A stretch of 64,000 nucleotides of DNA from Maribacter sp. 4G9 (GCF_002742265.1 NZ_MDGL01000193.1:1-64000), one strand, 5' to 3'; counted from the stretch's first letter, positions 53,871 to 63,333 are shown. The notes: generated by a model from the letters alone, not told the origin. Translations and numbers: made by a program.

Positions 53871-55006
53871 AGGACAAGGCTTTTATCTATGAAGTTCATT
53901 ACTCCAATTTCAACAGATATGTTATTCCATTAGCGGAATATCTAGTTGAAAATGATATAGCAAAAGAAGTCGTTTTAATATATGACGCTTTTACCAAAAG
54001 CGAAAAAATCCAAAAATCGGCTAACAAAAGAATCCGTATTGAAGCTGTTAAAAAAATTTATGACGAACGTAAGGGCAAGGACAACTCCAATACTATTTTC
54101 TTTAATTATAGTTATAGGATAACCGACCTATATTGGACATATTATTTCAAGAAAATCGGGGTTCATACCAATCAGTTACAACATGGAATGTACGCCGAAT
54201 TTCTGGAACGAAGTTTTATGGGTTATTTTTCGGCCATGAACAGGAAAATGACCTATTTAAGATATCTTTTCAGTTTTTTGCTGAAAGGAAAAGTCTCAAT
54301 TTTTCTGTATTTGTTCAATAAAGATTTTACTAAGTCATTTAAAGTAAATGAATATATAGAACGCAATAAGAAACACAAGATAGTCCCCTTATTATCCAAT
54401 CATGTTTTTGTATGGGGGGATTATTGGAAGGATTGGTTCATGAAAAATCATTACTATACCAACCTAGGCGATTTCACGACCATTGGAAACCCAGATTATC
54501 ACACCTTCGTGAAAAATAAGGAACAAATAAAGCAACCGGAAAAAGTCTGTTACATTGCTCAGACCTTTGTAGAGGACGGGCGAATGGACAGATCTGCATA
54601 TAAAGCAATCATTGATGAGCTTTCTAATGTTGTGAAGGATAGATTGATTATAAAGTTACACCCAAGGTCGGATAAAGAAATTTTTGAAACAGTGGTACGT
54701 AACCAAGGCATTCTAACCTATGATTTTCCCATTACAGGATACTATGTAGGTCACTATTCATCTCTGTTAGCCTTGGCGATTAACGAGGATAGCAAAGTAT
54801 ATCTTTTGGAGGTAAACGAAGAAGAAATACCTCATTACTTTAGGAATACTGTAGATGGTGTGTTTACCTCAATGCAAAATCTTTCTAGTGCAATTCTTGC
54901 AAATAATAATAGTGATAGGACTTCGGATATTTCCTATTATTTCAAAAACATGGAAGAACATCCTTTTTCCCTAATTGGAAAAGAGTTGACCGATAGCAGA
55001 AACTAA
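53867..55006 (+). CDS. Glycosyltransferase with sialyltransferase-like EDG and HP motifs
   Basis: The 379-residue protein has no membrane helix clear enough for a transporter. It shows features of GT-B capsule transferases: LQHGMYAEF (104-112), VWGDYWKDWF (182-191), then E236-D237-G238 (TFVEDGRMD) and H265-P266 (IIKLHPRSD). The D/E-D/E-G and HP pair, with a following serine pair (S298-S299), is the signature described for bacterial sialyltransferase and polysialyltransferase families. It is therefore a good candidate to use the CMP-sugar made by the cassette at 43746-48140. It is the only dedicated glycosyltransferase I recognise in the locus besides the initiating enzyme. CDP-glycerol-type transferases are an alternative. 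Confidence 0.72.
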   Translation: MKDKAFIYEVHYSNFNRYVIPLAEYLVENDIAKEVVLIYDAFTKSEKIQKSANKRIRIEAVKKIYDERKGKDNSNTIFFNYSYRITDLYWTYYFKKIGVHTNQLQHGMYAEFLERSFMGYFSAMNRKMTYLRYLFSFLLKGKVSIFLYLFNKDFTKSFKVNEYIERNKKHKIVPLLSNHVFVWGDYWKDWFMKNHYYTNLGDFTTIGNPDYHTFVKNKEQIKQPEKVCYIAQTFVEDGRMDRSAYKAIIDELSNVVKDRLIIKLHPRSDKEIFETVVRNQGILTYDFPITGYYVGHYSSLLALAINEDSKVYLLEVNEEEIPHYFRNTVDGVFTSMQNLSSAILANNNSDRTSDISYYFKNMEEHPFSLIGKELTDSRN

Positions 55007-55011
55007 ACCTC

Positions 55012-56094
55012 ATGGAAGTATACAAGCCCATAGTCTTGCAATGTATTTCACTACTTTGTCTATTGGTTTTTTTCATATTTTCAAAACTCAAACGATCAAC
55101 CTCGTTAAAAGCCATTTCACTTTTTTTTATATTAATTTTTGTTTTATCCGTATTTATAAACAGGGATTACAGCGCTAACATTGATTTGCCACTTTATATG
55201 GATTTTTATAAGTACAATGTGGTTTTTAAAGACATTTTTGTTTCTAAAACGGCCTGGAAGGGAGATTATATTTTTTTTGCTTTAATGCCCATTTCACATT
55301 TAATGGGTTTGGCCCAGGAAGATTATATTACTTTTCAGCTTATACTTAGTATTGGACTAACTTTTTTGGCATATTTTTATTTTTTTAAAGAATCAAGGGC
55401 TTTGATGTTTCTCGCTCTTTTCTATATGCTGAATAGTTCTTCCTTTTATTTAATTCAAGGTAATGTGATTCGCCAAGGACTTTCCTCATCCTTATTACTG
55501 TTAAGTCTATGCGTTTTACCTGGAATCCAGACAAACCTGTTAAAATTCATGGCCTTCTTCAGCCATAAAGGAAGCGTTTTTTCTTTTCTTACCGGGTTTT
55601 TGAAATTAAAAAATAGGGTAAGGGCTATAATTCTTGTCTTAGGATTATTGGCCGGATACTTTTCTCTTTTTGTTTTGCTATTGAAGCTTCTCCCATTGCC
55701 TCAATTCGTAATCACAAAATTGGAATTTTATTCGACTTTTGAAAGGGCCTCATCAAATTCAATCATTAAGCTGGGACTTCTTTTACTGTTTAATTTGTTG
55801 TTCCTGCTATTTAGAAATAGAGATAAGAATTATGAAAAGGCCTATTCCCTCTTCTTTTCTTTCTCATTGGCTGCATTGTTGTTTTTTAGGTTTGATGGAA
55901 TGTTTTCTAGGTTAATTTTGTATACAGATATTTTCGTGCCTATTTTAACTGTTGGTGTGATTCAGCAATTCAGCACTAAAAGCAATAGGGTCATCGCATC
56001 GGCGATTGGTATAACATTTAGTATGGTCTATTCCGTATATGTTTTTAACCATGAGTCTATCCTTTTTAACATGGGAAAATACTTTTCGGTTTAA
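55012..56094 (+). CDS. EpsG/Wzy-like polysaccharide polymerase
   Basis: This 360-residue protein has about 10 membrane helices and the EpsG-type pattern: NRDYSANIDLPLYMDFYK in an external loop, and the IRQGLSSSLLLLSLCV helix, which corresponds to the conserved IRQG/A signature of EpsG. FFSHKGSVFSF matches the SHxS element. EpsG proteins polymerise repeat units at the inner membrane. It starts 5 nt after the glycosyltransferase. Confidence 0.82.
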   Translation: MEVYKPIVLQCISLLCLLVFFIFSKLKRSTSLKAISLFFILIFVLSVFINRDYSANIDLPLYMDFYKYNVVFKDIFVSKTAWKGDYIFFALMPISHLMGLAQEDYITFQLILSIGLTFLAYFYFFKESRALMFLALFYMLNSSSFYLIQGNVIRQGLSSSLLLLSLCVLPGIQTNLLKFMAFFSHKGSVFSFLTGFLKLKNRVRAIILVLGLLAGYFSLFVLLLKLLPLPQFVITKLEFYSTFERASSNSIIKLGLLLLFNLLFLLFRNRDKNYEKAYSLFFSFSLAALLFFRFDGMFSRLILYTDIFVPILTVGVIQQFSTKSNRVIASAIGITFSMVYSVYVFNHESILFNMGKYFSV

Positions 56095-56099
56095 AAGTT

Positions 56100-56960
56100 A
56101 TGAATCTCAAATCCATCAATTCATTGTTTATCTCGGTGATTATCCTGTTAATAATGGGATGCGAAAGAAAAATGAACCCTTCAAATAGATTTGTTTACGA
56201 TTTTTTGGCACATAATGGTAAACAGCTTTATAAGAGCGAAATGAAGAGGACAAAATTGGACTATTTGCCATCAACTCAAAAACTAGTGTATAGTTTCTGG
56301 AAACAATCTGTATTTGACAATAATGGCAAGCTATTTCTACATGTGTATCCAAAAGATTTGCAAACATTACCTGACAATAGAAAAAAATATGGTTTTCTTA
56401 ATATTGGAATTGGCAAAAAAGATATTCAAAAAGTGGATTCGACACACTTCTACATAGTAAAAGATCTTTCGAGATATGGTATTGTAGAAAGATTGGTCAC
56501 AGGACAGTACATTGACAATAAAAGGACATGGATCGTTGATGAAAGAATAAATTTAGTCACTAAGTATGATGATTCATTGGAAAATAGAATGAATAAGGGC
56601 ATTGTTGAAAATCTAGATTTTGACTTTGTTGAAACCCTTTTATTTAATAATTCACAATCTCATTATGCTGATTTAACTACAGGAATAAACTGTTTTATTA
56701 GTTTAGATCAAAACCTGTTATATCTAAGTAACATTGATATGAATTACTTGAAAGATAATTTTGAATTTCGGTTTTATGGTAGTGATTTGGTCAATAAAAA
56801 CCTAATGGAAACAAAGAACTTAACTAAACTCAAAACATATTGTACTAATAGCCAGCTTTGTTTTGCTTACACTGAAATACCTAAAGGCATAACTAGAATC
56901 AGTTTTGTACGTTCTGAAAAATCAAAAATCAAGGAGCTTTTTAGTCTAAACATAGAGTAG
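56100..56960 (+). CDS. Lipoprotein sharing a domain with the locus acyltransferase
   Basis: The 286-residue protein has a lipoprotein signal (residues 1-21, lipobox IMGC, C21). At residues 75-140 it carries LFLHVYPKDLQTLPDNRKK, clearly related to the C-terminal domain of the acyltransferase at 50078. Similar HVYP...LP..R..GF modules are found at the ends of some membrane glycosyltransferases, as I recall. The rest is unrecognised. Position between the polymerase and the ligase suggests an accessory role at the periplasmic face during assembly or modification of the polymer. Confidence 0.65.
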   Translation: MNLKSINSLFISVIILLIMGCERKMNPSNRFVYDFLAHNGKQLYKSEMKRTKLDYLPSTQKLVYSFWKQSVFDNNGKLFLHVYPKDLQTLPDNRKKYGFLNIGIGKKDIQKVDSTHFYIVKDLSRYGIVERLVTGQYIDNKRTWIVDERINLVTKYDDSLENRMNKGIVENLDFDFVETLLFNNSQSHYADLTTGINCFISLDQNLLYLSNIDMNYLKDNFEFRFYGSDLVNKNLMETKNLTKLKTYCTNSQLCFAYTEIPKGITRISFVRSEKSKIKELFSLNIE

Positions 56961-57000
56961 TACTGGTTAATGGACTTTAAGACCTAACTTTAATAAAGCG

Positions 57001-58275
57001 TTGGATATTTTTAAAAAAATAGACTTTTTAAGCCTTTCCTTAGGCTTTTGTATAGGTATTCTGCCTTGGAGTGAAAGATGGAATACCATAGCTATAATAT
57101 ATTTAGCCTTGTATTTGATATACAAAGTTTTTCTTTTAAAGACAAAAATCAAGTTTAAAATTTGGGAATTCATAGCGGCAAGTGCACTTTTTTGGATTTC
57201 TCTCTTATGGCTCCAATCAACCGATGACTTTATTATGGGATGGAAATATATGGAACGGATTTCCTCGGCTTTGGTATTTCCCTTGCTTTTTTCATGGACT
57301 TTGACAAGGTTTACTTTTCGACTTCAATTGGTTCTATTAATATTCTTAGCATCATGTATTTTACGTTATTTTTTTCTTTTAAGCCAGATTATTGACTGGG
57401 AATTGGTTTATATTTTAGATTACTGGAAAGAAGTCCTAATTCAATTCAACCAGATATCGTTGAATGAAGCCCTCCATCCGTCATACTTTTCCCTATACCT
57501 GGGATTTTGTGTTCTAATTTCTTATTTTTTTTTAAGCAAAGCTTTAAACTTTAAATATCGTTTTGTCTGGTTAACCCTGCTAGTGTTTTTCTTCTTAACG
57601 GTTATATCCTTAGGGGCGAAAATGCCTTTAATTGCATGTGTTCTTTCTTTGATGATCGGGATGCTGTTTAAGATATATAGAATGAAGAGCGGTAGACAAA
57701 AGTATTTAATAGTGGCTTTTGCAAGTATATTGGCAGTGATAGTTTTTGTGATAAAAGCACCCAATGGTATTCAACAAGATATGTATAATTATTACAGTTT
57801 TTACAAGGGGGAAGATTTGCATAAGTCCTTTGATTATGAAAAATATGGAACAAATTATTCCTTAGAGACCTGGTCAAGGACCAATAGAATATTTATCTGG
57901 AAATCTTCAGTTCAATTGGTTAAAAAAAATTTTCTGGCAGGAGTTGGAACCGGTGACATGAGAAATGAGCTTAACAAACAATACTTGGAGGATGGACAAG
58001 TATATTTGGCAAATAAAAACACTAATACTCATAACCAATTTTTGGATTTTTTGGTAAAATTTGGTTTAATTGGTTTTTTGCTAATTGTGATTTCTTTTTG
58101 GTTTTATTTATATTCTGCCTGGACTGGTAATAATACTTTGTATTTCATGTTCCTCGTTTTTCTCTTAATGTGTATGCTAACTGAAAACATTTTAAATAGA
58201 CAACTGGGAATTTCCTTTTTCTTTTTCTTTAATAGTCTTTTCTTATTTTCTAAAAAAGGGAATAGGCTTGTTTAG
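57001..58275 (+). CDS. O-antigen ligase/polymerase-family membrane protein
   Basis: This 424-residue protein has about 12 membrane helices and a large periplasmic loop ending in NTNTHNQFLDFLVKFGLIG, the histidine-containing signature of the Wzy_C/WaaL ligase family. The frame has no ATG before MGWKYMERI (which would cut two or three helices), so translation most likely begins at TTG 57001, unusual for this locus. It would attach finished polymer to an acceptor or act as a second polymerase beside the EpsG-like protein. It is 40 nt from the lipoprotein gene. Confidence 0.82.
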   Translation: MDIFKKIDFLSLSLGFCIGILPWSERWNTIAIIYLALYLIYKVFLLKTKIKFKIWEFIAASALFWISLLWLQSTDDFIMGWKYMERISSALVFPLLFSWTLTRFTFRLQLVLLIFLASCILRYFFLLSQIIDWELVYILDYWKEVLIQFNQISLNEALHPSYFSLYLGFCVLISYFFLSKALNFKYRFVWLTLLVFFFLTVISLGAKMPLIACVLSLMIGMLFKIYRMKSGRQKYLIVAFASILAVIVFVIKAPNGIQQDMYNYYSFYKGEDLHKSFDYEKYGTNYSLETWSRTNRIFIWKSSVQLVKKNFLAGVGTGDMRNELNKQYLEDGQVYLANKNTNTHNQFLDFLVKFGLIGFLLIVISFWFYLYSAWTGNNTLYFMFLVFLLMCMLTENILNRQLGISFFFFFNSLFLFSKKGNRLV

Positions 58276-58291
58276 CATCATAGGGATTAGA

Positions 58292-58323
58292 AGTATTTTA
58301 CAGTACCTGTCTCTTAAAATACT
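58292..58323. repeat. Inverted repeat after the ligase gene
   Basis: AGTATTTTA (58292-58300) and TAAAATACT (58315-58323) form perfect 9-bp arms 14 nt apart. There is no T-run, so it is a weak hairpin or operator and not a strong terminator. Confidence 0.35.
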
Positions 58324-58359
58324 GTGCTAAAACAATTTAATAGTTGTAAAAAATAGGCT

Positions 58360-58367
58360 TAACTTTG
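58360..58367 (+). promoter_or_regulatory. Candidate -7 element for the WcaJ-like gene
   Basis: TAACTTTG is a full TAnnTTTG match, 48 nt before the ATG at 58415. Confidence 0.42.
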
Positions 58368-58414
58368 AGCAGTTTACGAATCAAGGGACAAATTCTTGTA
58401 AGTGACTTGCAACC

Positions 58415-59782
58415 ATGCCAAAACCGCTTATTTTTAATATAAAGGAAAGAAAAACCATTCTTGTTTTAGGAGACCTTTTTATTATTGGTTCGGCATTGAA
58501 TGTTTTTATAAATGATGCCTTGGACGTAAAGGTTGAGAATATTCTGTTTAGAATTATTTTTTACGTTTCCGGGGCTATATTTTTCTTCTTATTGTCCTAT
58601 GTGCTTAATTTTTATAATCTAGAAAGGCCGTTCAAAACAAGATTAATTTTATCACAGTCATTTTTTATTGTTGGTTCTTTCGTGCTTACAATATTCATAG
58701 GCACTGTTCTTTTTTTTGATGCAAGTTTTTGGAGAATACCCTTGATTATATTTCTGTTTTTGACTCCATTGGAAATATTCTTATGGAGGTATTTTTTTGG
58801 AAATTTGTTTAAGGTAATTCCGGCCACTAGAAATGTTATGTATGTTTTTGACAATGAATTGGCCGATGACCATCAAAAGTATATTGATCAGATAAATGGA
58901 GATGGATTAGAAAGTTTTTACAAAACAAGACTCACGTATTCCATTGACAACTTAACTATTTTAGAGAGAAAAAAGTTTATGGATGCCTTGGAGAAGATTG
59001 ACTCATTTATTCTTAACATTCCAAGTTATGATCGGTTATCTCGGGCATTTGAAAAAATCCTAATTGAAGCAATATTAAAAGGTAAAGAGGTTCTATCTTT
59101 TACAACTTTCTACGAAAACACATACGAAGCCTTGCCTTTAAAGTCACACAATGATAGTTTTTATGAAATATTACAACTAAAGAATGGTAAGATAAGATAT
59201 CTTGAAGCCCTTTTCACTTTTATAATAAATTGGATCTTCATTTTAATTGTTGGCTCTATTTTTCTGTGCTTTGTGCCTATGGTGTACTTTTTGAACCTTT
59301 TTTTCAATCGCGGACCTTTGTTTTACACCCAGAAAAGAATCGGTCAATATGGTAAAGAGTTTAGTATCTATAAGTTTAGGTCTATGGTGGTCGATGCAGA
59401 ATCTACTGGGGCAAAAATGGCAGCTAAAAATGATTCGAGGATAACACCCTTTGGGAAGGTTTTAAGAATGTTCAGAATCGACGAATTACCTCAGCTAATT
59501 TCGATAATTAAAGGTGACATGCAACTTATAGGGCCAAGACCTGAACGTAAGATATTTGTGGATAAGCTAAACGAAATAACGCCGTTCTATAGTGCTAGGC
59601 ATCTTATAAAACCTGGTATAACAGGGTGGGCACAGGTGAAATACAAGTATGGTGAAAACTTGGAAGATTCCATTAGGAAATTGGAATACGACATGTACTA
59701 TATAAAGAATAAGTCGATAACATTGGATATTAGAATAATATTTAAAACCATAACGACTGTTTTGTTCTCTAGAGGAATATAA
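58415..59782 (+). CDS. WcaJ-like initiating phosphoglycosyltransferase
   Basis: The 455-residue protein starts polymer synthesis by transferring a sugar-1-phosphate onto undecaprenyl phosphate. The N-terminal half has four to five membrane helices with a CoA-binding-like domain. A further helix precedes the bacterial sugar transferase domain with FFNRGPLFYTQKRIGQYG, EFSIYKFRSM, FRIDELPQLISIIKGDMQ and LIGPRPERK. These are the catalytic motifs of polyprenyl-phosphate hexose-1-phosphate transferases. It has its own promoter motif and is followed by the UDP-xylose synthase gene after 9 nt. Confidence 0.92.
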   Translation: MPKPLIFNIKERKTILVLGDLFIIGSALNVFINDALDVKVENILFRIIFYVSGAIFFFLLSYVLNFYNLERPFKTRLILSQSFFIVGSFVLTIFIGTVLFFDASFWRIPLIIFLFLTPLEIFLWRYFFGNLFKVIPATRNVMYVFDNELADDHQKYIDQINGDGLESFYKTRLTYSIDNLTILERKKFMDALEKIDSFILNIPSYDRLSRAFEKILIEAILKGKEVLSFTTFYENTYEALPLKSHNDSFYEILQLKNGKIRYLEALFTFIINWIFILIVGSIFLCFVPMVYFLNLFFNRGPLFYTQKRIGQYGKEFSIYKFRSMVVDAESTGAKMAAKNDSRITPFGKVLRMFRIDELPQLISIIKGDMQLIGPRPERKIFVDKLNEITPFYSARHLIKPGITGWAQVKYKYGENLEDSIRKLEYDMYYIKNKSITLDIRIIFKTITTVLFSRGI

Positions 59783-59791
59783 AATGGACTG

Positions 59792-60769
59792 ATGAAAAAA
59801 ATCCTAATCACCGGGGCTGCCGGATTTCTTGGCTCACATTTATGTGACAGATTTATAAGCGAAGGTTTTCACGTTATTGGCATGGATAACCTGATTACTG
59901 GCGATCTGGATAATATCAGACACCTGTTTCCAATGGAGAATTTTGAGTTTTATCATCATGATGTGACCAAGTTTGTACTTGTTTCCGGTAAACTGGATTA
60001 TATTTTGCATTTCGCTTCGCCTGCCAGTCCAATCGACTACCTTAAAATTCCTATCAAAACCTTAAAGGTAGGTTCGTTGGGTACTCTAAACTTATTGGGC
60101 CTTGCCAAGGAAAAAAGGGCAAGGATATTGGTGGCATCAACATCTGAGGTGTATGGCGATCCTTTGGTACATCCCCAAACCGAGGAATATAATGGCAATG
60201 TGAGCCCAGTTGGCCCTAGGGGGGTATATGATGAGGCCAAACGGTTTATGGAATCCATTACCATGGCTTACCATAGACATCATGGATTGGATACCCGTAT
60301 AGTCCGTATTTTCAATACATATGGGCCAAGAATGCGTTTGAACGACGGTAGGGTTGTTCCAGCATTTATGGGGCAAGCGATTCGTGGAGAGGACTTGACC
60401 GTTTTTGGGGATGGCTCACAGACCCGTTCCTTTTGCTATATAGACGATCAAGTCGAGGGAATATACCGACTGTTATTTAGTGATTATCCAGATCCTATCA
60501 ATATTGGGAATCCAAATGAAACTACCATCAAGGAGTTTGCAGAGGAGATTATCGCCCTTACAGGTACCGATCAAAAAATTATTTATAAGCCCTTGCCTAA
60601 GGATGACCCATCAAAACGCCAGCCCGACATTAGCAAAGCCAGGGAAATTTTAGGCTGGGAACCTAAAGTTAGTCGGTCCGAAGGATTAAAAATCGTATAT
60701 GATTATTTTAAATCCCTTTCTCCAGAGGAGTTACAGAAAAAAGAGCATCGGGATTTTTCTGCCAGATAG
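59792..60769 (+). CDS. UDP-glucuronate decarboxylase (UDP-xylose synthase-like)
   Basis: The 325-residue SDR enzyme would convert UDP-glucuronate to UDP-xylose through a 4-keto intermediate. It shows [46 protein letters not shown] (E119), [12 protein letters not shown] (Y146 and K150) and [14 protein letters not shown]. Together these are characteristic of UXS over other epimerases. It suggests xylose or a derivative in the polymer. It is the last gene of the polysaccharide locus before purD. Confidence 0.92.
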   Translation: MKKILITGAAGFLGSHLCDRFISEGFHVIGMDNLITGDLDNIRHLFPMENFEFYHHDVTKFVLVSGKLDYILHFASPASPIDYLKIPIKTLKVGSLGTLNLLGLAKEKRARILVASTSEVYGDPLVHPQTEEYNGNVSPVGPRGVYDEAKRFMESITMAYHRHHGLDTRIVRIFNTYGPRMRLNDGRVVPAFMGQAIRGEDLTVFGDGSQTRSFCYIDDQVEGIYRLLFSDYPDPINIGNPNETTIKEFAEEIIALTGTDQKIIYKPLPKDDPSKRQPDISKAREILGWEPKVSRSEGLKIVYDYFKSLSPEELQKKEHRDFSAR

Positions 60770-60789
60770 TTTAATTGACCATCAAACCT

Positions 60790-60797
60790 TACTTTTG
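60790..60797 (+). promoter_or_regulatory. Candidate -7 element for purD
   Basis: TACTTTTG is a full -7 match, 14 nt before the purD ATG at 60812. It indicates that purD does not depend on the polysaccharide transcript. Confidence 0.45.
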
Positions 60798-60811
60798 TCA
60801 AAATCAAAAAA

Positions 60812-62083
60812 ATGAACATTTTAATTCTTGGATCTGGGGGGCGTGAGCATGCCTTTGCATGGAAATTATCACAAAGTAACAAGCTGTCAAAACTTTATAT
60901 AGCTCCGGGTAATGCGGGTACTTTCCTTTTAGGTGAAAACATACCAATTGGTGTAAATGATTTTGATAAGATCAAGGAAGTTGTTTTGGAAAAGGATATC
61001 GACCTGGTTATTGTTGGTCCGGAGGATCCTTTGGTGAACGGTGTTCACGATTATTTCCTGGAAGATGCACAATTAAATAACATTCCCGTTATCGGCCCTC
61101 AAAAAATGGCTGCAAAATTGGAGGGTAGTAAGGAGTTTGCCAAGGAGTTTATGATGCGCCATGAAATCCCTACGGCCAAATACCAAAGTTTTACTGCAGA
61201 ATCATTGAATGAGGGGTACGAATTTCTTGAGAGCTTGGAACCTCCTTATGTGTTGAAGGCGGATGGTCTGGCGGCGGGCAAGGGTGTGGTCATTCTCAAG
61301 GACCTGAATGAAGCAAAAAGGGAGTTGAAATCCATGTTGGTGGACGCAAAATTTGGTAGTGCCAGTACCACTGTGGTCATAGAGGAATTTTTGGAAGGTA
61401 TAGAATTAAGTGTTTTTGTGCTTACGGACGGAATAAACTATAAAGTCCTGCCTACGGCCAAGGACTATAAAAGAATAGGTGAGGGCGACACAGGTCTGAA
61501 CACCGGTGGTATGGGGGCTATTTCCCCAGTTCCTTTCGCCGATAAAGTTTTTATGGGTAAAATCCACGACCAAATTGTAAAACCAACCGTAGAGGGTCTT
61601 AAAAAGGATGATTTGCCTTATAAGGGGTTTATTTTTATTGGGTTGATCAAAGTGGGGAATAATCCTAAAGTCATAGAGTATAATGTTCGAATGGGAGACC
61701 CGGAAACTGAGGTGGTATTGCCTAGGGTACAAAATGATTTTGTAGAATTGATGCGTGCCGTTGCCAACGGCAAATTGAATGAAGTAAATCTAAAAATTGA
61801 CGACCGTACCGCGACCACCGTCATGTTGGTATCGGGTGGGTATCCCGGAGCCTACGATAAAGGAAAAATGATTTCAGGGATAGAAGACATCTCAGATTCG
61901 ATAGTCTTTCATGCAGGAACGACACATAAAGATGGTAAGGTGGTGACCAATGGTGGAAGGGTAATGGCCATAACTTCTTATGGGAATGATTTTAACGATG
62001 CGCTGAAAACGTCCTACACAAGCATTGAAAAACTAAAGTTTGAGGGAATGAATTACCGTAAGGATATAGGTTTTGACTTATAA
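60812..62083 (+). CDS. purD: Phosphoribosylamine-glycine ligase (GAR synthetase)
   Basis: PurD catalyses the second step of purine synthesis, joining phosphoribosylamine and glycine with ATP. The 423-residue protein has the N-terminal ILGSGGREHAFAW, the central IVGPEDPLVNG, the ATP-grasp segment LKADGLAAGKGV, GLNTGGMGAISPVPF and the metal-binding EYNVRMGDPETEVVLPR. Length is normal. No other pur genes are in the window. It forms a conserved core flank of the polysaccharide locus. Confidence 0.97.
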   Translation: MNILILGSGGREHAFAWKLSQSNKLSKLYIAPGNAGTFLLGENIPIGVNDFDKIKEVVLEKDIDLVIVGPEDPLVNGVHDYFLEDAQLNNIPVIGPQKMAAKLEGSKEFAKEFMMRHEIPTAKYQSFTAESLNEGYEFLESLEPPYVLKADGLAAGKGVVILKDLNEAKRELKSMLVDAKFGSASTTVVIEEFLEGIELSVFVLTDGINYKVLPTAKDYKRIGEGDTGLNTGGMGAISPVPFADKVFMGKIHDQIVKPTVEGLKKDDLPYKGFIFIGLIKVGNNPKVIEYNVRMGDPETEVVLPRVQNDFVELMRAVANGKLNEVNLKIDDRTATTVMLVSGGYPGAYDKGKMISGIEDISDSIVFHAGTTHKDGKVVTNGGRVMAITSYGNDFNDALKTSYTSIEKLKFEGMNYRKDIGFDL

Positions 62084-62131
62084 AACCAATTGCTTGCGCA
62101 ATACGCTCTCTTATACTATTCGGTAATTGCC

Positions 62132-62353
62132 CTATAAATAGGAGTGGGAAGAAATGGACTTGTCCTCTTCTCCGTTGTCATTGAATTTTTTGAGCTCCAG
62201 CATCCAATAGACAAACGCCACAAATCCTATCAACATAAATACCCAGTTCAAAGTATTGGATAATGTCCAGCTTTCCATGAAACGCAATGCATCAAAGGGT
62301 GCAAAAAGTACATTGACGAACAAATCCTCGATACCGTAAAAAAATGACTTCAT
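62132..62353 (-). CDS. Small flavobacterial membrane protein (DUF6341-like)
   Basis: Starting at the ATG 62353 the protein has 73 residues: MKSFFYGIEDLFVNVLFAPF, one membrane segment (WVFMLIGFVAFVYWMLEL) and a charged tail. From memory this matches a small flavobacterial family of unknown function (DUF6341). Longer versions of the frame would run through the promoter motif at 62375-62382, so I reject them. It is convergent with purD and divergent from the membrane protein at 62395. Confidence 0.7.
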   Translation of the reverse strand: MKSFFYGIEDLFVNVLFAPFDALRFMESWTLSNTLNWVFMLIGFVAFVYWMLELKKFNDNGEEDKSISSHSYL

Positions 62354-62374
62354 CTTATTGCTATATTTACAGGG

Positions 62375-62382
62375 CAAAAGTA
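62375..62382 (-). promoter_or_regulatory. Candidate -7 element for the DUF6341-like gene
   Basis: The minus strand reads TACTTTTG, a full -7 match, 22 nt before the ATG at 62353. It overlaps the upstream region of the divergent gene at 62395. Confidence 0.45.
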
Positions 62383-62394
62383 TAAAAATCATCC

Positions 62395-63333
62395 ATGATT
62401 TCAAGCATTTTTGGTAAAACAAAACCGGTAAACTTTGTCATACTGTTCAGTTTTATCCTTCTATTATATCCTACAACAAAGTTTTTTGTGCTAAATCTTG
62501 ATGTAAACGACGTAAGTCTCCTCAAGGAACTTATAGTTTTGGCGGTATTGTTATTTAGTGTATTTATTATGGATTTCATAGTAAAACGAAATAAGTTGAC
62601 CAAGAACAATTCCTACGCCATCCTGTTTTTTACACTATTGTTAATGGTGTTTCCCGCTAGTATGGGGGATTCCAATGCCATCTTTTGCAATTTCTTCCTA
62701 TTACTTGCCTTTAGGAGGATCCTCAGTATAAAATCCCTTAAGAACATCAAACTAAAGATATTTGATGCCAGTTTATGGATACTTGTGGGCAGCCTTTTTT
62801 ATGATTGGGGCATACTCTATTTGGTTCTGGTGCTTTCGGCAATTTTTATTTATGAACCAAAAAACTTGCGAAACTGGCTCGTAATCCTATCGTCGGCAAT
62901 ATGCTTTTCGCTCATACTGATTGGGTTTTTATCGATTTTTGACCGACTTGACTGGCTTTTGGAACATTATAGTTTTCAACTGGACATTAAAAACCTGTTT
63001 ACATTTGACCTTACTCCAAGCGTGAAAATCGGATTTTATGTTATCTTAAATGTAGCACTTATTTTTTGGGCTTTTCTAAAATTGGGCAAAGCCGGTGTAG
63101 GAAGGATTATTATGATACGTTTGGTGGTCCTTTCCTTTGTTTTGGGGCTGTTGCTAAACCTATTGGTGCTTTCAGGGACTAGTCATGCATTGATTATCAC
63201 CTTTTTCCCCTCCGTCATTTTAATGACCAACTATGTGCAGTCCATTAAGCGCGAAAAATTCCGGGAAATACTATTAATCGTCAGTATCTTGATTCCAACG
63301 GCAATTTTTTTGGGAAAGCTTTTGATTTCCTGA
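62395..63333 (+). CDS. Polytopic membrane protein (DUF6427-like)
   Basis: The 312-residue protein has about 9-10 membrane helices and no soluble domain. It matches, from memory, the flavobacterial DUF6427 family (opening ISSIFGKTKPVNFVILFSFI; MVFPASMGDSNAIFCNFFLL; DASLWILVGSLFYDWGILYL). Function is unknown; related positions next to purD or GT9 genes suggest an envelope role. It begins 42 nt from the divergent small membrane gene. Confidence 0.75.
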   Translation: MISSIFGKTKPVNFVILFSFILLLYPTTKFFVLNLDVNDVSLLKELIVLAVLLFSVFIMDFIVKRNKLTKNNSYAILFFTLLLMVFPASMGDSNAIFCNFFLLLAFRRILSIKSLKNIKLKIFDASLWILVGSLFYDWGILYLVLVLSAIFIYEPKNLRNWLVILSSAICFSLILIGFLSIFDRLDWLLEHYSFQLDIKNLFTFDLTPSVKIGFYVILNVALIFWAFLKLGKAGVGRIIMIRLVVLSFVLGLLLNLLVLSGTSHALIITFFPSVILMTNYVQSIKREKFREILLIVSILIPTAIFLGKLLIS

